Positions 27,767 through 36,961 are shown, counted from the first letter of the stretch. The stretch is DNA of 64,000 nucleotides from Brevibacterium sp. JSBI002 (GCF_026013965.1 NZ_CP110341.1:1674001-1738000), one strand, 5' to 3'. The notes: generated by a model not told the origin, from the letters alone. Translations and numbers: made by a program.

Positions 27767-28674
27767 AGATCGCCTCCGGTGATGGTCGGTGTCTGTACGC
27801 GCAGATCGAGGATCTCGCGAGCTTCGTCCGAGGTGGCAACGGATGCACCGAGGCTTTCGATGATGTCGACGGCACGTGCCGTGAGGTCGGCGTTCGTGGC
27901 CTTGACGCCCTTGGACAGGTAGAGGTTGTCCTCGAGCCCGACGCGGGCGTGGCCCCCGGCGAGCACGGAGCGCGCCACCCACGGCAGTTGGTTCGCGCCG
28001 ATGGCGAACGACGTGAACTGCGCTCCTTTGGGCAGCATGTTCACCATCGCCGACAGCAGGCCCGGATCGGCGGGGGCACCATAGGGAATGCCCATGCACA
28101 GCTGGTACAGAGGCGGAGCGTCGATGAGCCCCTCCTCGACCAGCACATTGGCGAACCACAGATTGCCGGTGTCGAAGATCTCGAGTTCCGGACGCACCCC
28201 CAGGGTCTTGATGCGCTTCGAGCCTTCGCGCAGCATGTCCGGGGTCGAGACGTAGAGGTTCGACCCCTCACCGAAGTTGAGGCTGCCGCAGTCGATCGTG
28301 CAGATCTCGGGCAGCAGCTCCTCGACGTGGGGGAGTCGATCGAGAGCGTTGATGAGATCGGTGCCCGGCATCGTCGTCAGCGGATCCTGCGGATCGATGA
28401 CGAGGTCGCCGCCCATCCCGGCGGTGAGGTTGATGACCGGATCGACGTCGGCGGCGCGGACGCGACGGACGACCTCACGGTAGTATGCGACCTCCCGCGA
28501 ACCCTGTTTCGTTTCGAGATCGCGGACATGGATGTGGACGACCGATGCCCCGGCGCGGGCCGCCGCAATGGCATCGTTCGCGATCTCTTCGGGGCTGACG
28601 GGAACGTGCTCGCTCTTGCCGGTGGTGTCTCCGGCGCCTGTGACGGCACAGGTGAGGATGACCTTGCGATTCAT
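27763..28674 (-). CDS. BKACE-family beta-keto acid cleavage enzyme (probable dehydrocarnitine cleavage)
   Basis: This 303-aa TIM-barrel enzyme of the BKACE (3-keto-5-aminohexanoate cleavage, DUF849) family has the Zn-binding HIHVRD motif near residue 48, the GGHARVGLEDNLYL motif near 255 and an N-terminal VILTCAVTGAGDT. The family condenses a beta-keto acid with acetyl-CoA to give acetoacetate plus a new CoA ester. With the linked dehydrogenase-thioesterase the natural reading is dehydrocarnitine plus acetyl-CoA to betainyl-CoA plus acetoacetate. It overlaps the regulator gene by 4 nt. Confidence 0.9.
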   Translation of the reverse strand: MNRKVILTCAVTGAGDTTGKSEHVPVSPEEIANDAIAAARAGASVVHIHVRDLETKQGSREVAYYREVVRRVRAADVDPVINLTAGMGGDLVIDPQDPLTTMPGTDLINALDRLPHVEELLPEICTIDCGSLNFGEGSNLYVSTPDMLREGSKRIKTLGVRPELEIFDTGNLWFANVLVEEGLIDAPPLYQLCMGIPYGAPADPGLLSAMVNMLPKGAQFTSFAIGANQLPWVARSVLAGGHARVGLEDNLYLSKGVKATNADLTARAVDIIESLGASVATSDEAREILDLRVQTPTITGGDL

Positions 28675-29609
28675 GATGACTCCTTCAGTCGATCGGCGGA
28701 TGTGGCGGTTGTGGGTGGTGGGTTGTGGGGACGCATGATGGCGCGGTCGAGGTAGGAGCGCAGGCGCTGGGAGAAGATCTCGGTGTCCATCACCCCGGTG
28801 AGCACCTTGATGCCGAGTCCGTCGAGGAGAGAAGTGAGCTCGTCGGCCATGGCGCGAGGATCACCGGCACGGAAGCAGCCGGTGCGCTGACCGTCCTCGA
28901 GCGTCGTCTGGACGGTGCGCGACCAGCGTTCGTAGCTGAGCGGATAGTTCGACAGGGTTGAACCGTCGAGGGCCATTCGAGACCACGTCTGCAGCCAGAT
29001 CGACCATTCGCCGCGTTCCGTGCGCCCCAGTGGCGACTGCAGCTTCAGCAGACGTTCGAGTCTCTGCGCGGGATCCGCGATGTCGTCGAGCCACGCGATC
29101 TGACGGTCGAAGGCGAGTTTGACCGAATAGTCGAGCGCGGCATCGAAGAGCTCGGATTTGTTGGCGAAGTAGTAATGGATGCTCGGAGCAGAGACCCCGG
29201 ACGCCGCCGCGATATCGGCGATGCGCACGGCGTCGAAACCTAACCGGCCGAACAGCGTCCACGCTGCCTCGGCGATCGTGCGTTTCGGGTTGGCGTCGTC
29301 GTCGCCGACTGCCGCTGCCGCTGAGTTCGGCGGCAGCGCGGAGACCTGGGACTCGTCGCCGAGCAGCCACCGGACCGTCACGCCCGTAGCGGTGGCCACG
29401 CCGAGGAGCTCATCGGCGGTGAAGCGGCGGCGACCGGACAGCGCCTTGGACAGCTTCGTCTCGTCGATGCCGATCACCGAGGCGATCTTGCGCTGCTTCA
29501 GTCCGGATCGTCGGATGGCCTCCCGGACGCGGAGTCCGGTCGCCTCAGAGCTCTTGCCGATCTTGCCGCGGGAAAGATCCCGGACGTCGGTCGTCTGCCC
29601 TCCTGCCAT
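28671..29609 (-). CDS. XRE-TetR two-HTH transcriptional regulator
   Basis: This 312-aa protein has two DNA-binding domains. Residues about 24-82 form a Cro/CI-type helix-turn-helix (KQRKIASVIGIDETKLSKAL). Residues about 112-160 form a TetR N-terminal helix-turn-helix (FDAVRIADIAAASGVSAPSI, then HYYFANKSELF), followed by a TetR-like ligand domain. The linker is Ala/Asn-rich. It is the first gene of the carnitine operon, overlapping the BKACE gene by 4 nt, so it probably controls its own operon and perhaps the divergent decarboxylase. Ligand (carnitine, betainyl-CoA or another) is unknown. Confidence 0.9.
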   Translation of the reverse strand: MAGGQTTDVRDLSRGKIGKSSEATGLRVREAIRRSGLKQRKIASVIGIDETKLSKALSGRRRFTADELLGVATATGVTVRWLLGDESQVSALPPNSAAAAVGDDDANPKRTIAEAAWTLFGRLGFDAVRIADIAAASGVSAPSIHYYFANKSELFDAALDYSVKLAFDRQIAWLDDIADPAQRLERLLKLQSPLGRTERGEWSIWLQTWSRMALDGSTLSNYPLSYERWSRTVQTTLEDGQRTGCFRAGDPRAMADELTSLLDGLGIKVLTGVMDTEIFSQRLRSYLDRAIMRPHNPPPTTATSADRLKESS

Positions 29610-29802
29610 GGTGCCGAACCTACCTCAGCACCGAGTCCGTTCGCAAGGAAATATGAATAGAAATCAGAACTTGCGATCAGTGATCATGAAGAGGAATTAG
29701 CAGCGATCCGAACCGTCCGACGCACCACAGATCGGCTCTGTGCGGTTAATCTCGTTATCGGTGGGCGATCCCCATCACCATCGACCGCGCCGAGGAGCCC
29801 CT

Positions 29803-31176
29803 ATGACCGACAGTCTTCATTCCCGCATGCACGTCGTCTCCGATGAGACCCGCAACCTCGTGAATCTCGTGCTCGAGTATTCGCGTCGTCGGACTCTTGC
29901 CGAGGACACTCCGCTCGACCATCCGACGTCCGAAGCCGAGCTGCGTCGGCTGGCCGGTCCCACCGTCACCGAGGAGGGGCTGGGGTCGGCTCGGGCGCTG
30001 GCGATCTTCGAACACATCTTCGCACCCGCCTGCATCTCCACCGACCACCCGAAGTACCTGTCGTTCATTCCCAGTGCTCCGACGAAGGCTGCTGTGGCCT
30101 TCGATCTCGTCGTCTCCGCCAGTGCTCTCTACGGCGGATCGTGGCTCGAAGGCGCCGGCGTCGTCCATGCCGAGAACGAAGTCCTGCGCTGGCTGGCGGA
30201 AGAATTCGGGCTGCCCGCAGGAGCCGGGGGAGTATTCGTCCAAGGAGGTACGATCGGCAACCTCTCAGCTCTCGTCGCCGCCCGCAACGCACAGAAGGAG
30301 AAGCTCGGTGAGACTCGGCCGGGACGCTGGGTGATCGTGTGCAGCGCCGAAGCCCACTCCTCGGTCGCCTCCGCGGCCGAGGTGATGGATGTCGATATCG
30401 CCCCTGTGGCCACCGGCGAGGACGGGATCCTGCGTCCGGGCGGTGTGCGTGAGGCCCTGCTCGAACACGGGGACGCCGTGATCGCGGTGGTCGCCACCTC
30501 GGGGACGACGAATTTCGGCACCATCGACGACATCGCCGGCATCGCCGCTCTCAAGGACGAATTCGACTTCTGGCTCCACATCGACGGCGCTTACGGTCTG
30601 GCCGCGATGCTCTCCCCGCAGGCACGCCACAAATTCGCCGGAGTGGAGAAGGCCGATTCGCTCATCGTCGACCCTCACAAATGGCTCTTCGCTCCCTTCG
30701 ACGCTTGTGCGCTCATCTACCGCGATCCGAATTCGGGACGGCGAGCGCACACACAGAAGGCCGAATATCTCGATACGCTCACCGACGCTCAGGATTGGAG
30801 CCCCTCGGACTTCGCCATCCAGCTCACGCGACGGCCGCGCGGGCTGCCGCTGTGGTATTCGCTGGCCAGCTATGGTGCCGAAACCTATCGGGAGGCGATC
30901 GGCCATTCGATCGATCTTGCGCGTGAGATCGCCACTGAGATCAAGCATCGTGAGCATCTGCGGCTCGTGCGCGAACCGGAACTCTCGGTGGTCGTTTTCG
31001 AACGTGACGGTTGGCAGCGTTCGGATTATGACGCGTGGTCGGATCGACTGCTCGAGGACCAGCGCGCCTTCGTCGTCCCGAGTTCACACCAGGGGCGGCC
31101 GAATGCCAGATTCGCGATCGTCAATCCGCTGACGACGTTCGACGATCTCACCGACATCCTCGATTCGATGGAGTGA
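29803..31176 (+). CDS. group II PLP-dependent decarboxylase
   Basis: This 457-aa fold-type I PLP enzyme has the GGTIGNLSALVAARNA motif, the HIDGAYG aspartate and the PLP lysine in VDPHKWLFAPFDACAL (about residue 290). The family decarboxylates aromatic amino acids, glutamate, aspartate or 2,4-diaminobutyrate. I cannot assign the substrate. GAGGAG lies before the ATG at 29803. It is divergent from the XRE-TetR regulator across a 193-nt gap and may be under its control. Confidence 0.88.
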   Translation: MTDSLHSRMHVVSDETRNLVNLVLEYSRRRTLAEDTPLDHPTSEAELRRLAGPTVTEEGLGSARALAIFEHIFAPACISTDHPKYLSFIPSAPTKAAVAFDLVVSASALYGGSWLEGAGVVHAENEVLRWLAEEFGLPAGAGGVFVQGGTIGNLSALVAARNAQKEKLGETRPGRWVIVCSAEAHSSVASAAEVMDVDIAPVATGEDGILRPGGVREALLEHGDAVIAVVATSGTTNFGTIDDIAGIAALKDEFDFWLHIDGAYGLAAMLSPQARHKFAGVEKADSLIVDPHKWLFAPFDACALIYRDPNSGRRAHTQKAEYLDTLTDAQDWSPSDFAIQLTRRPRGLPLWYSLASYGAETYREAIGHSIDLAREIATEIKHREHLRLVREPELSVVVFERDGWQRSDYDAWSDRLLEDQRAFVVPSSHQGRPNARFAIVNPLTTFDDLTDILDSME

Positions 31177-31253
31177 ATGGACGCGTCGGATGATTGGTCC
31201 GTCCTGCAGTGAGGTCCTCGATCGTCTGAGGGCCGCGCAGAGGCGACCGTAGC

Positions 31254-31949
31254 TCAGTCTTCGGGGACATCCTCGGCGGTGGTCGTCGGCTTCGACCGGG
31301 GACGGAGTTCGACGGTGAAGGCGGGAAGCAGAGCCTGGGTGATCGGGCCGATCCCGAACGCGTAGAGGACCGTGCCGATGCCGACGACTCCGCCGAGGAG
31401 CCAGCCCACCGCGACGACGCTGACTTCGATGAGGGTGCGGACCAGACGGATCGAACGTCCGGTCACGCGGGAGAGACCGGTCATCAGCCCATCGCGGGGG
31501 CCCGGCCCGAACTGGGAGCCGATGTACATCGCCGAGGCGGCCCCGTTGAGGACGACGCCAGTGACCATAAGCGCGATGTTCCACCCGAGCTCTTCGGGCC
31601 GGGGCAGGAACATGCGGGTGAGGTCGAGCGCCGGCCCGACGAGGAGGGCGTTGAGAATCGTGCCGATGCCCGGCTGCTGGCGCAGCGGGATCCAGATGAG
31701 GAGCACGAGGAACGCGAGAATCGTGATGATGGTTCCGAACGTCAGCGGCACGTGATTCTGAATGCCGGAGTGGAGGACGTCCCACGGCATCATGCCCAAG
31801 CCCGCGTTGACCATCATCGCCATCGAGGCACCGAAGAGGTAGAGACCGAGGATCAGCTGGGGGAGACGCCGCCACAGCCGTCCGCCGCGCAGCTGTGCGA
31901 TGGGACCGACGTTGGCCAGCTGTCGCTTCGGGGCTCTCATCTTCGTCAT
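31254..31949 (-). CDS. YczE/YyaS/YitT-family membrane protein
   Basis: This protein of about 231 aa has five or six hydrophobic spans and family motifs GLYLFGASMAMMVNAGLGMMPWDVLHSG and YIGSQFGPGPRDGLMTGL. The role of the family is unknown. It is divergent from a MocR regulator, as YczE is from YczR in bacilli, which suggests direct control. The ATG at 31949 is favoured, with 31940 possible. The open frame extends to 32024 through the operator region and is unlikely to be translated. Confidence 0.85.
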   Translation of the reverse strand: MTKMRAPKRQLANVGPIAQLRGGRLWRRLPQLILGLYLFGASMAMMVNAGLGMMPWDVLHSGIQNHVPLTFGTIITILAFLVLLIWIPLRQQPGIGTILNALLVGPALDLTRMFLPRPEELGWNIALMVTGVVLNGAASAMYIGSQFGPGPRDGLMTGLSRVTGRSIRLVRTLIEVSVVAVGWLLGGVVGIGTVLYAFGIGPITQALLPAFTVELRPRSKPTTTAEDVPED

Positions 31950-31993
31950 GTGGTGGCTTTCTGCGGGTGCGATCGGAGGGACGATTCCATCAT

Positions 31994-32040
31994 GACCGAA
32001 ATTGGTCTTGTGCGAAATAGCCACTTGCAGGAAAGTGGTC
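31994..32040. promoter_or_regulatory. direct and inverted repeats between yczE and the MocR gene
   Basis: Two direct copies of AAA(T/G)TGGTC start at 31999 and 32032, 33 bp or about three helical turns apart. Each is also one arm of a small palindrome: GACC/GGTC (31994-32007) and CCACTT/AAGTGG (32021-32038). MocR regulators are known to bind direct repeats between their own gene and the target. The placement makes this the best operator candidate. Confidence 0.5.
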
Positions 32041-32056
32041 CTATGAGGTCAGAACC

Positions 32057-33547
32057 ATGAGCACACCGGTCCTGGGCGCGAAACGACTCGTCGGCATCAT
32101 CGGCGACGGTCCGTGGAAGGCACCCGCATACGAATCGCTGGCTGCTGCGGTGGCCGCGGCGATCACCGACGGACGTCTCCCGGTCGGAACGAGGCTGCCG
32201 AGCGAACGCGAACTCGCAACCGCGTCCGGTCTCTCGCGGACGACGACGGGGCGGGCGTACTCTCAGCTGCGGGAACAGGAATTCATCCTCACCCGCCGCG
32301 GCTCCGGCAGCATCGTTCAACTGCCCAGCGTCCCCGGCGGCCGCATCGACCATCTGCTCTCACCCGCCGGCGGCGACGAGTCGGAGGTCGACCTCACCTG
32401 CACTGCACCGGTCGCAGCTCCGGATATCCTCGACGCCTACGACCGGGCACTGTCGCGATTGGGTGCCTACCTGCCCGGCACCGGATACTATCCTTCCGGG
32501 CTTCCGGTCCTGCGGGAGATCATCGCCGACCGCTATACCCGTCGAGGCGCCCCGACCGACCCCGATCAGATCCTCATCACCTCCGGGGCCCTCGGCGGTG
32601 CGGCCATCGCCGTTCGCGCCCTCCTCGACGTCGAACCGCATGAGTCCGCGCGCCTCGGCGGGGCACGGTCGACCTCGCGGGTGCTCGTCGAAAGTCCCAC
32701 CTATCCGAATGCGATCGCCGCGCTCGAAGGCGCTGGCGCCGCTCTCGTGACCTACCCGCTGGAGTTCGGAGCTCAGGGGCACCATTGGGACATCGACGCC
32801 GTGGAGCAGCTCATGGGACAGATGCGTCCGCGCAGCGCCTATCTCATCCCTGACTTCCACAATCCGACCGGCGCCCTGCTGCCCGAAGCCCAGCGCAGTG
32901 AGTTGGCGGAGGCCCTTCGCCGGCATCGAGTCGTCCCCATCTTCGACGAATCCCTCGTCGAACTGGGGCTCGACGGCGGCAGGACGCCCACCCCGATGTC
33001 TGCGCTGGTCCCGGACTCGGTGACAGTGGGCAGTGTGAGCAAGATCTACTGGGGAGGACTGCGCATCGGATGGATGCGCATTCCCCGCCACCGGATAGGC
33101 CATTTCGCGTCCTCCCGGCTCGGACTCGACCTGGGAGCACCGGTTCTCGAACAGCTCGTCACTGTCGAGCTCATGACCAACCACGATGCTGTCGTCGCCG
33201 ACTGCCGATCCCGACTCAGAGCCGCCCGAGACATGCTCACCGCGCAGGTGAGGTCATGGCTGCCCGAGTGGAAGCTCATCGTCCCAACCGGTGGAATGGC
33301 GCTGTGGGCCGAACTGCCGGAGGCGCGTTCCGGGGTACTCTCGATCGCCGCCAGAAACCACGGTCTCCGCCTCGTCGCCGGGCCGAACTTCGCCCCGGCC
33401 GGTGGACTCGACCGGTGGGTGCGCCTGCCGTATACGGTGACGGAGAGCGAACTGCAGCGGGTGGGGCCGCGACTGGCCGCGGCCTGGGAGGAGGCCAAGT
33501 CGATGAGCGGACGTGGACCGACCGACCGGGCCCGCATCGTGGCGTGA
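32057..33547 (+). CDS. MocR-family (GntR HTH + aminotransferase) regulator, YczR-like
   Basis: This 496-aa protein has a GntR winged helix (residues about 22-85, including LPVGTRLPSERELATASGLS) joined to a fold-type I aminotransferase-like domain. The PLP lysine lies in SVSKIYWGGLRIGW near residue 327. MocR proteins use PLP as effector. It is divergent from the YczE-like gene and should control it. The ATG at 32057 follows GAGG. The gene is intact. Confidence 0.92.
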   Translation: MSTPVLGAKRLVGIIGDGPWKAPAYESLAAAVAAAITDGRLPVGTRLPSERELATASGLSRTTTGRAYSQLREQEFILTRRGSGSIVQLPSVPGGRIDHLLSPAGGDESEVDLTCTAPVAAPDILDAYDRALSRLGAYLPGTGYYPSGLPVLREIIADRYTRRGAPTDPDQILITSGALGGAAIAVRALLDVEPHESARLGGARSTSRVLVESPTYPNAIAALEGAGAALVTYPLEFGAQGHHWDIDAVEQLMGQMRPRSAYLIPDFHNPTGALLPEAQRSELAEALRRHRVVPIFDESLVELGLDGGRTPTPMSALVPDSVTVGSVSKIYWGGLRIGWMRIPRHRIGHFASSRLGLDLGAPVLEQLVTVELMTNHDAVVADCRSRLRAARDMLTAQVRSWLPEWKLIVPTGGMALWAELPEARSGVLSIAARNHGLRLVAGPNFAPAGGLDRWVRLPYTVTESELQRVGPRLAAAWEEAKSMSGRGPTDRARIVA

Positions 33548-33576
33548 ACACCACGGGCACGCGGCCGGAACCTGAG

Positions 33577-33582
33577 TACGAT
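33577..33582 (+). promoter_or_regulatory. -10 box of a probable leaderless yggS-type transcript
   Basis: TACGAT ends 6 nt before the ATG at 33589, and no ribosome binding site precedes that ATG. The -35 region is weak. A leaderless message is plausible. Confidence 0.35.
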
Positions 33583-33588
33583 GACCGT

Positions 33589-34368
33589 ATGGGAGATGAC
33601 AGCGGACTCAGTCACGATGGGCAGTATTCGACAGCGACGACAGTCGAGGATTTCCGAGCCTATATCGCCGAGGTGAAGCGCCGGATCGCCGCTGCCGCCG
33701 AACGCGCCGGTCGGGACCGGACCGACATCGAGCTGCTTCCCGTGAGCAAGACCGTACCCCAGGACCGCATCCGCCTCGCCGTTGCCGCCGGTTGTGCGAA
33801 GTTGGGTGAGAACAAGGTTCAGGAAGCCCACCGCAAATCCGAGGAGATGGCCGATCTCGACATCGATTGGGCTGTGATCGGGCACCTCCAGTCGAACAAG
33901 GCCAAGGACGTGGCGAAGTTCGCCAGCGAATTCCAAGCGCTCGACCGACTCAAGGTCGCCAGAGCCCTCGACCGGCGACTCGAAGCGGAAGGACGCAGCC
34001 TCGATGTGTACGTCCAGGTCAACACTTCCTCCGAAGACTCCAAATTCGGCATGCCCCCGGAAGAGCTTCTCTACTTCCTCAAAGAGGTGCGAGCATTCGA
34101 CACTCTCAAGGTCCGGGGACTGATGACCTTGGCAGTCTTCTCCTCGGACATCGACCGTGTCCGTCCCTGCTTCCAGCTTCTGCGCGGTCTGCGTGACCGG
34201 GTTCGCGAGACCGATCCTGACCTTCTCGGTCCGGGGCGGCTGTCGATGGGCATGTCCGGTGACTTCGAAGTGGCCATCGAAGAGGGTGCAGACTGCGTCC
34301 GCGTCGGTCAGGCCATCTTCGGTCGACGAGCGCTGCCGGACTCCCACTACTGGCCCGAAGCCGACTGA
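33589..34368 (+). CDS. YggS/PLPBP-family PLP homeostasis protein
   Basis: This 259-aa single-domain alanine-racemase-like barrel has the PLP lysine in LLPVSKTVP (near residue 52), GENKVQEA, WAVIGHLQSNKAKD and the phosphate-binding LSMGMSGDFEVAI. Family members buffer PLP and affect amino-acid balance; no catalytic activity is known. In many actinobacteria the gene is in the dcw cluster; here it follows the PLP-binding MocR gene, 41 nt downstream. Confidence 0.93.
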   Translation: MGDDSGLSHDGQYSTATTVEDFRAYIAEVKRRIAAAAERAGRDRTDIELLPVSKTVPQDRIRLAVAAGCAKLGENKVQEAHRKSEEMADLDIDWAVIGHLQSNKAKDVAKFASEFQALDRLKVARALDRRLEAEGRSLDVYVQVNTSSEDSKFGMPPEELLYFLKEVRAFDTLKVRGLMTLAVFSSDIDRVRPCFQLLRGLRDRVRETDPDLLGPGRLSMGMSGDFEVAIEEGADCVRVGQAIFGRRALPDSHYWPEAD

Positions 34369-34382
34369 TCGGCCGATCGGCT

Positions 34383-35408
34383 GTGCCTCCTTCTCGCCCG
34401 GAGTCCGGACGTGACAAGCCGTCGGCTCAGACGAGTTCGAACGCCGTTCGCAACCCCTCGACGCAGACGCTCTGGTGGTTCGGCGGTGCCGTGCTCGGTG
34501 TCATCCTCGGTGCCGGAGTCTCCGGATTCGCAACCCTGGCAGAAGGCGCCCTGACGCCGTGCCTCATCGCCCTGCTCTTCCTCACGTTCCTCGACATCCC
34601 TTTCGAAACGGGACTGCGAGCCGTTCGCGATCTGCCTCTTCTCGCAGTGACGGCGGCCTTGAACTTCCTCATCGTCCCGTTGGTCGTCGCCGGTCTCATC
34701 ACGGTCTTCGACATTGCTGATCCGCTGCTGCCGGCTGTGCTCATCGTGTTGCTGTGTCCCTGCATCGACTACGTCATAGCGTTCACACGCGCTGCGGGAG
34801 GCGCCGCCGATCGGCTGCTGATGCTCACTCCCGTGCTCATGATCGCTCAGCTGCTGTTGCTGCCCGTGATGCTGTGGGCGGTCACCGGCGGGCGGCTGAG
34901 CATCGATCTGCCTGTTCGCCCGCTTGTCGGCGCACTGGTGCTGTTCATCATCATTCCTCTTACGGCTGCCGTCGTCGTTCGTCGACTTGCCCGCCATACG
35001 CCACGACTGGAGCGGCCCCTCGCCGCGAGCGCTCGTCTGATGGATCCGGTCATGACGCTGACCCTGCTCGTCATCACTGCCTCGGTCACCCCGATGATCG
35101 CCGGCTCCGTCGGACAGTTGGGGACCGTGGCCGTCGTCTCCACCGTCTTCGCCGTCGCGATGACCATGATCGGGTGGGGCGTCACCCGGGCTCTGCACGT
35201 CGGTCCGCAGAGATCTCGTGCTGTGATCCTCTCCGCCGTCACGCGCAACTCCCTGGTCATGCTTCCGATCGTGCGGGCGATCACCGGGGAGGGAATCGGC
35301 CCTGCAGGGGTCGTGACGCAGACTCTCATCGAGCTGATCGTTCTGATCGTCCTCGTGCGCGTCCTCCCTCGTCTGGTGCCGGCGACTGCCGTGACCGAAA
35401 ACCGCTAG
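34383..35408 (+). CDS. ACR3-like/BASS superfamily transporter (annotated arsenic resistance type)
   Basis: This 341-aa protein has about ten hydrophobic spans and the ACR3-type motif LLCPCIDYVIAFTRAAGG, with a cysteine in the fourth span as in arsenite exporters. No arsR, arsC or other ars gene is near, so arsenite export is only one possibility; a bile-acid/sodium-symporter-type role is another. The GTG at 34383 lacks a clear ribosome binding site, so the N-terminal 20-25 polar residues may not be translated. Confidence 0.75.
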   Translation: MPPSRPESGRDKPSAQTSSNAVRNPSTQTLWWFGGAVLGVILGAGVSGFATLAEGALTPCLIALLFLTFLDIPFETGLRAVRDLPLLAVTAALNFLIVPLVVAGLITVFDIADPLLPAVLIVLLCPCIDYVIAFTRAAGGAADRLLMLTPVLMIAQLLLLPVMLWAVTGGRLSIDLPVRPLVGALVLFIIIPLTAAVVVRRLARHTPRLERPLAASARLMDPVMTLTLLVITASVTPMIAGSVGQLGTVAVVSTVFAVAMTMIGWGVTRALHVGPQRSRAVILSAVTRNSLVMLPIVRAITGEGIGPAGVVTQTLIELIVLIVLVRVLPRLVPATAVTENR

Positions 35409-35440
35409 TAATGGTTCTCCTCGGGGCGGACAATGGATTT

Positions 35441-36898
35441 ATGTTCACCTCCGACCAGTGTTATCAGGCAGTCACTTCCCGTGACCGACGCTTCGACGGA
35501 ATGTTCTTCACGGCGGTGCGCACCACCGGGATCTTCTGCCGTCCGTCGTGTCCAGCGAGGACTCCGCGCCGAGAGAATGTAGACTTCTTCGTGACCGCCG
35601 CGGCTGCGGCAGATGCCGGTTTTCGGGCCTGCCGACGGTGCCGCCCGGATGCCAGTCCGAATTCGCCGCAGTGGGACACCCGCGGTGACGTCGTGGCCCG
35701 AGCCATGCGCCTCATTCGCGATGGTGCCGTCGACCGCGGAGGAGTCGAAACCCTCGCCGCCGAACTCGGGTACAGCACTCGCCAACTCGGGCGCCTCATC
35801 CATGCCGAGCTCGGTGCCGGGCCTTTGGCGCTGGCCCGCACCGAACGAGTGCGCACTGCCAGGACGCTCATCGAGGCAACCTCGATGCCGATGAGCGACA
35901 TCGCCTTCGCCGCCGGCTTCTCCAGTATCCGACAGTTCAACGACACGTTCCGCACGATGTATTCGATCAGCCCACGACAGCTGCGCAGAGCCGGTGCCGA
36001 ACATTCGGTGGCCGACGAAGTCGTACTCCGGTTGGCATATCGGCCGCCGTTCGATTTCTCGCATCTGCTCGGGTATCTCGAGGCAAGAGCCGTTGCCGGG
36101 ATCGAAAACGTCTCGGACGGCGCTTATACCCGCTCGTTGCGGCTGGCTCACGGTCCCGCCGTGATCATGGTGCGGCAAGGGGCCGGGGACTTCGTCGACT
36201 GCCGCCTCCGATTGGCGGACACCCGCGACCTCGGCAGCGCTGTCGCACGGGTCCGGCGCCTCCTCGACCTCGACGCCGACCCCGAGGCGATCGCCGATAC
36301 ACTGCGGTCGGCGGGGCTGCGCCGCCTCGTCGACGAACATCCGGGACTTCGTTCGCCGGGCCACAGCGACCCCGTCGAACTGGCCTTGCGCACAGTTCTC
36401 GGACAGCAGATCTCCCTGGCCGCCGCTCGGACCCATCTGGAACGCCTTGTCTCAGGGGCAGGAGAATCACTGCCGAAGGAGTTGAGGCTCGAAGGAGTCG
36501 ACCGAGTCTTTCCCACCGCGGAGGCGATCGCCGCGATACCCGTATCGGACTGGGCTCTGCCGGCAAGTCGGATCCGGACGATTCACGCACTGTCGCAGGC
36601 GTTGGCCGACGGCAGTGTGGACCTCGGCACCGGCAGCGACCGCGAGGACGCGAGCCGGAACCTGCTGGCACTGCCCGGAATCGGTCCGTGGAGCAACGGC
36701 TATATTCGGATGCGGGCACTCGGAGATCCCGACGTCTTCATGGGCTCCGACCTAGGCGTGAAGAAGGCCATCGCCGATCTCGATGAGAATTCCGCGGCAC
36801 CTGCCGATTGGACGCTGGTCGCTATGAACTGCAGTCCCTGGCGCTCCTACCTCACCCACCTCCTGTGGGCACATCACGCCCGCAGCCCGGAACCCTGA
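35441..36898 (+). CDS. AdaA-AlkA fusion: methyl-phosphotriester sensor, AraC HTH and 3-methyladenine glycosylase
   Basis: This 485-aa protein has three parts. Residues 1-75 are an Ada-type zinc domain with CRPSC and CRRC cysteines that accept methyl from phosphotriesters. About 80-180 is an AraC-type double helix-turn-helix (MSDIAFAAGFSSIRQFNDTF). About 185-485 is an AlkA glycosylase with a helix-hairpin-helix LLALPGIGPWSNGYI and catalytic Asp region GSDLGVK. It removes alkylated bases and, once methylated, probably activates the ada regulon including ogt next door. The ATG at 35441 fits the family N terminus; 35411 is an alternative. Confidence 0.9.
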   Translation: MFTSDQCYQAVTSRDRRFDGMFFTAVRTTGIFCRPSCPARTPRRENVDFFVTAAAAADAGFRACRRCRPDASPNSPQWDTRGDVVARAMRLIRDGAVDRGGVETLAAELGYSTRQLGRLIHAELGAGPLALARTERVRTARTLIEATSMPMSDIAFAAGFSSIRQFNDTFRTMYSISPRQLRRAGAEHSVADEVVLRLAYRPPFDFSHLLGYLEARAVAGIENVSDGAYTRSLRLAHGPAVIMVRQGAGDFVDCRLRLADTRDLGSAVARVRRLLDLDADPEAIADTLRSAGLRRLVDEHPGLRSPGHSDPVELALRTVLGQQISLAAARTHLERLVSGAGESLPKELRLEGVDRVFPTAEAIAAIPVSDWALPASRIRTIHALSQALADGSVDLGTGSDREDASRNLLALPGIGPWSNGYIRMRALGDPDVFMGSDLGVKKAIADLDENSAAPADWTLVAMNCSPWRSYLTHLLWAHHARSPEP

Positions 36899-36961
36899 CA
36901 GTCCGACTCCGACCAACGAATGATTCGACCCATCACTCACCGACACGAAGGACACGCAGAC

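Noticed and set aside
27767..28159. N-terminal extension of the carnitine dehydrogenase-thioesterase
   Set aside because: It runs through the BKACE gene in another frame. The GTG at 27766 with 4-nt overlap and the NAD motif soon after is a better start.
34754..35440. Long N-terminal extension of the AdaA-AlkA gene
   Set aside because: It overlaps the ACR3-like transporter in another frame and looks non-coding. The Ada zinc domain starts just after the ATG at 35441.
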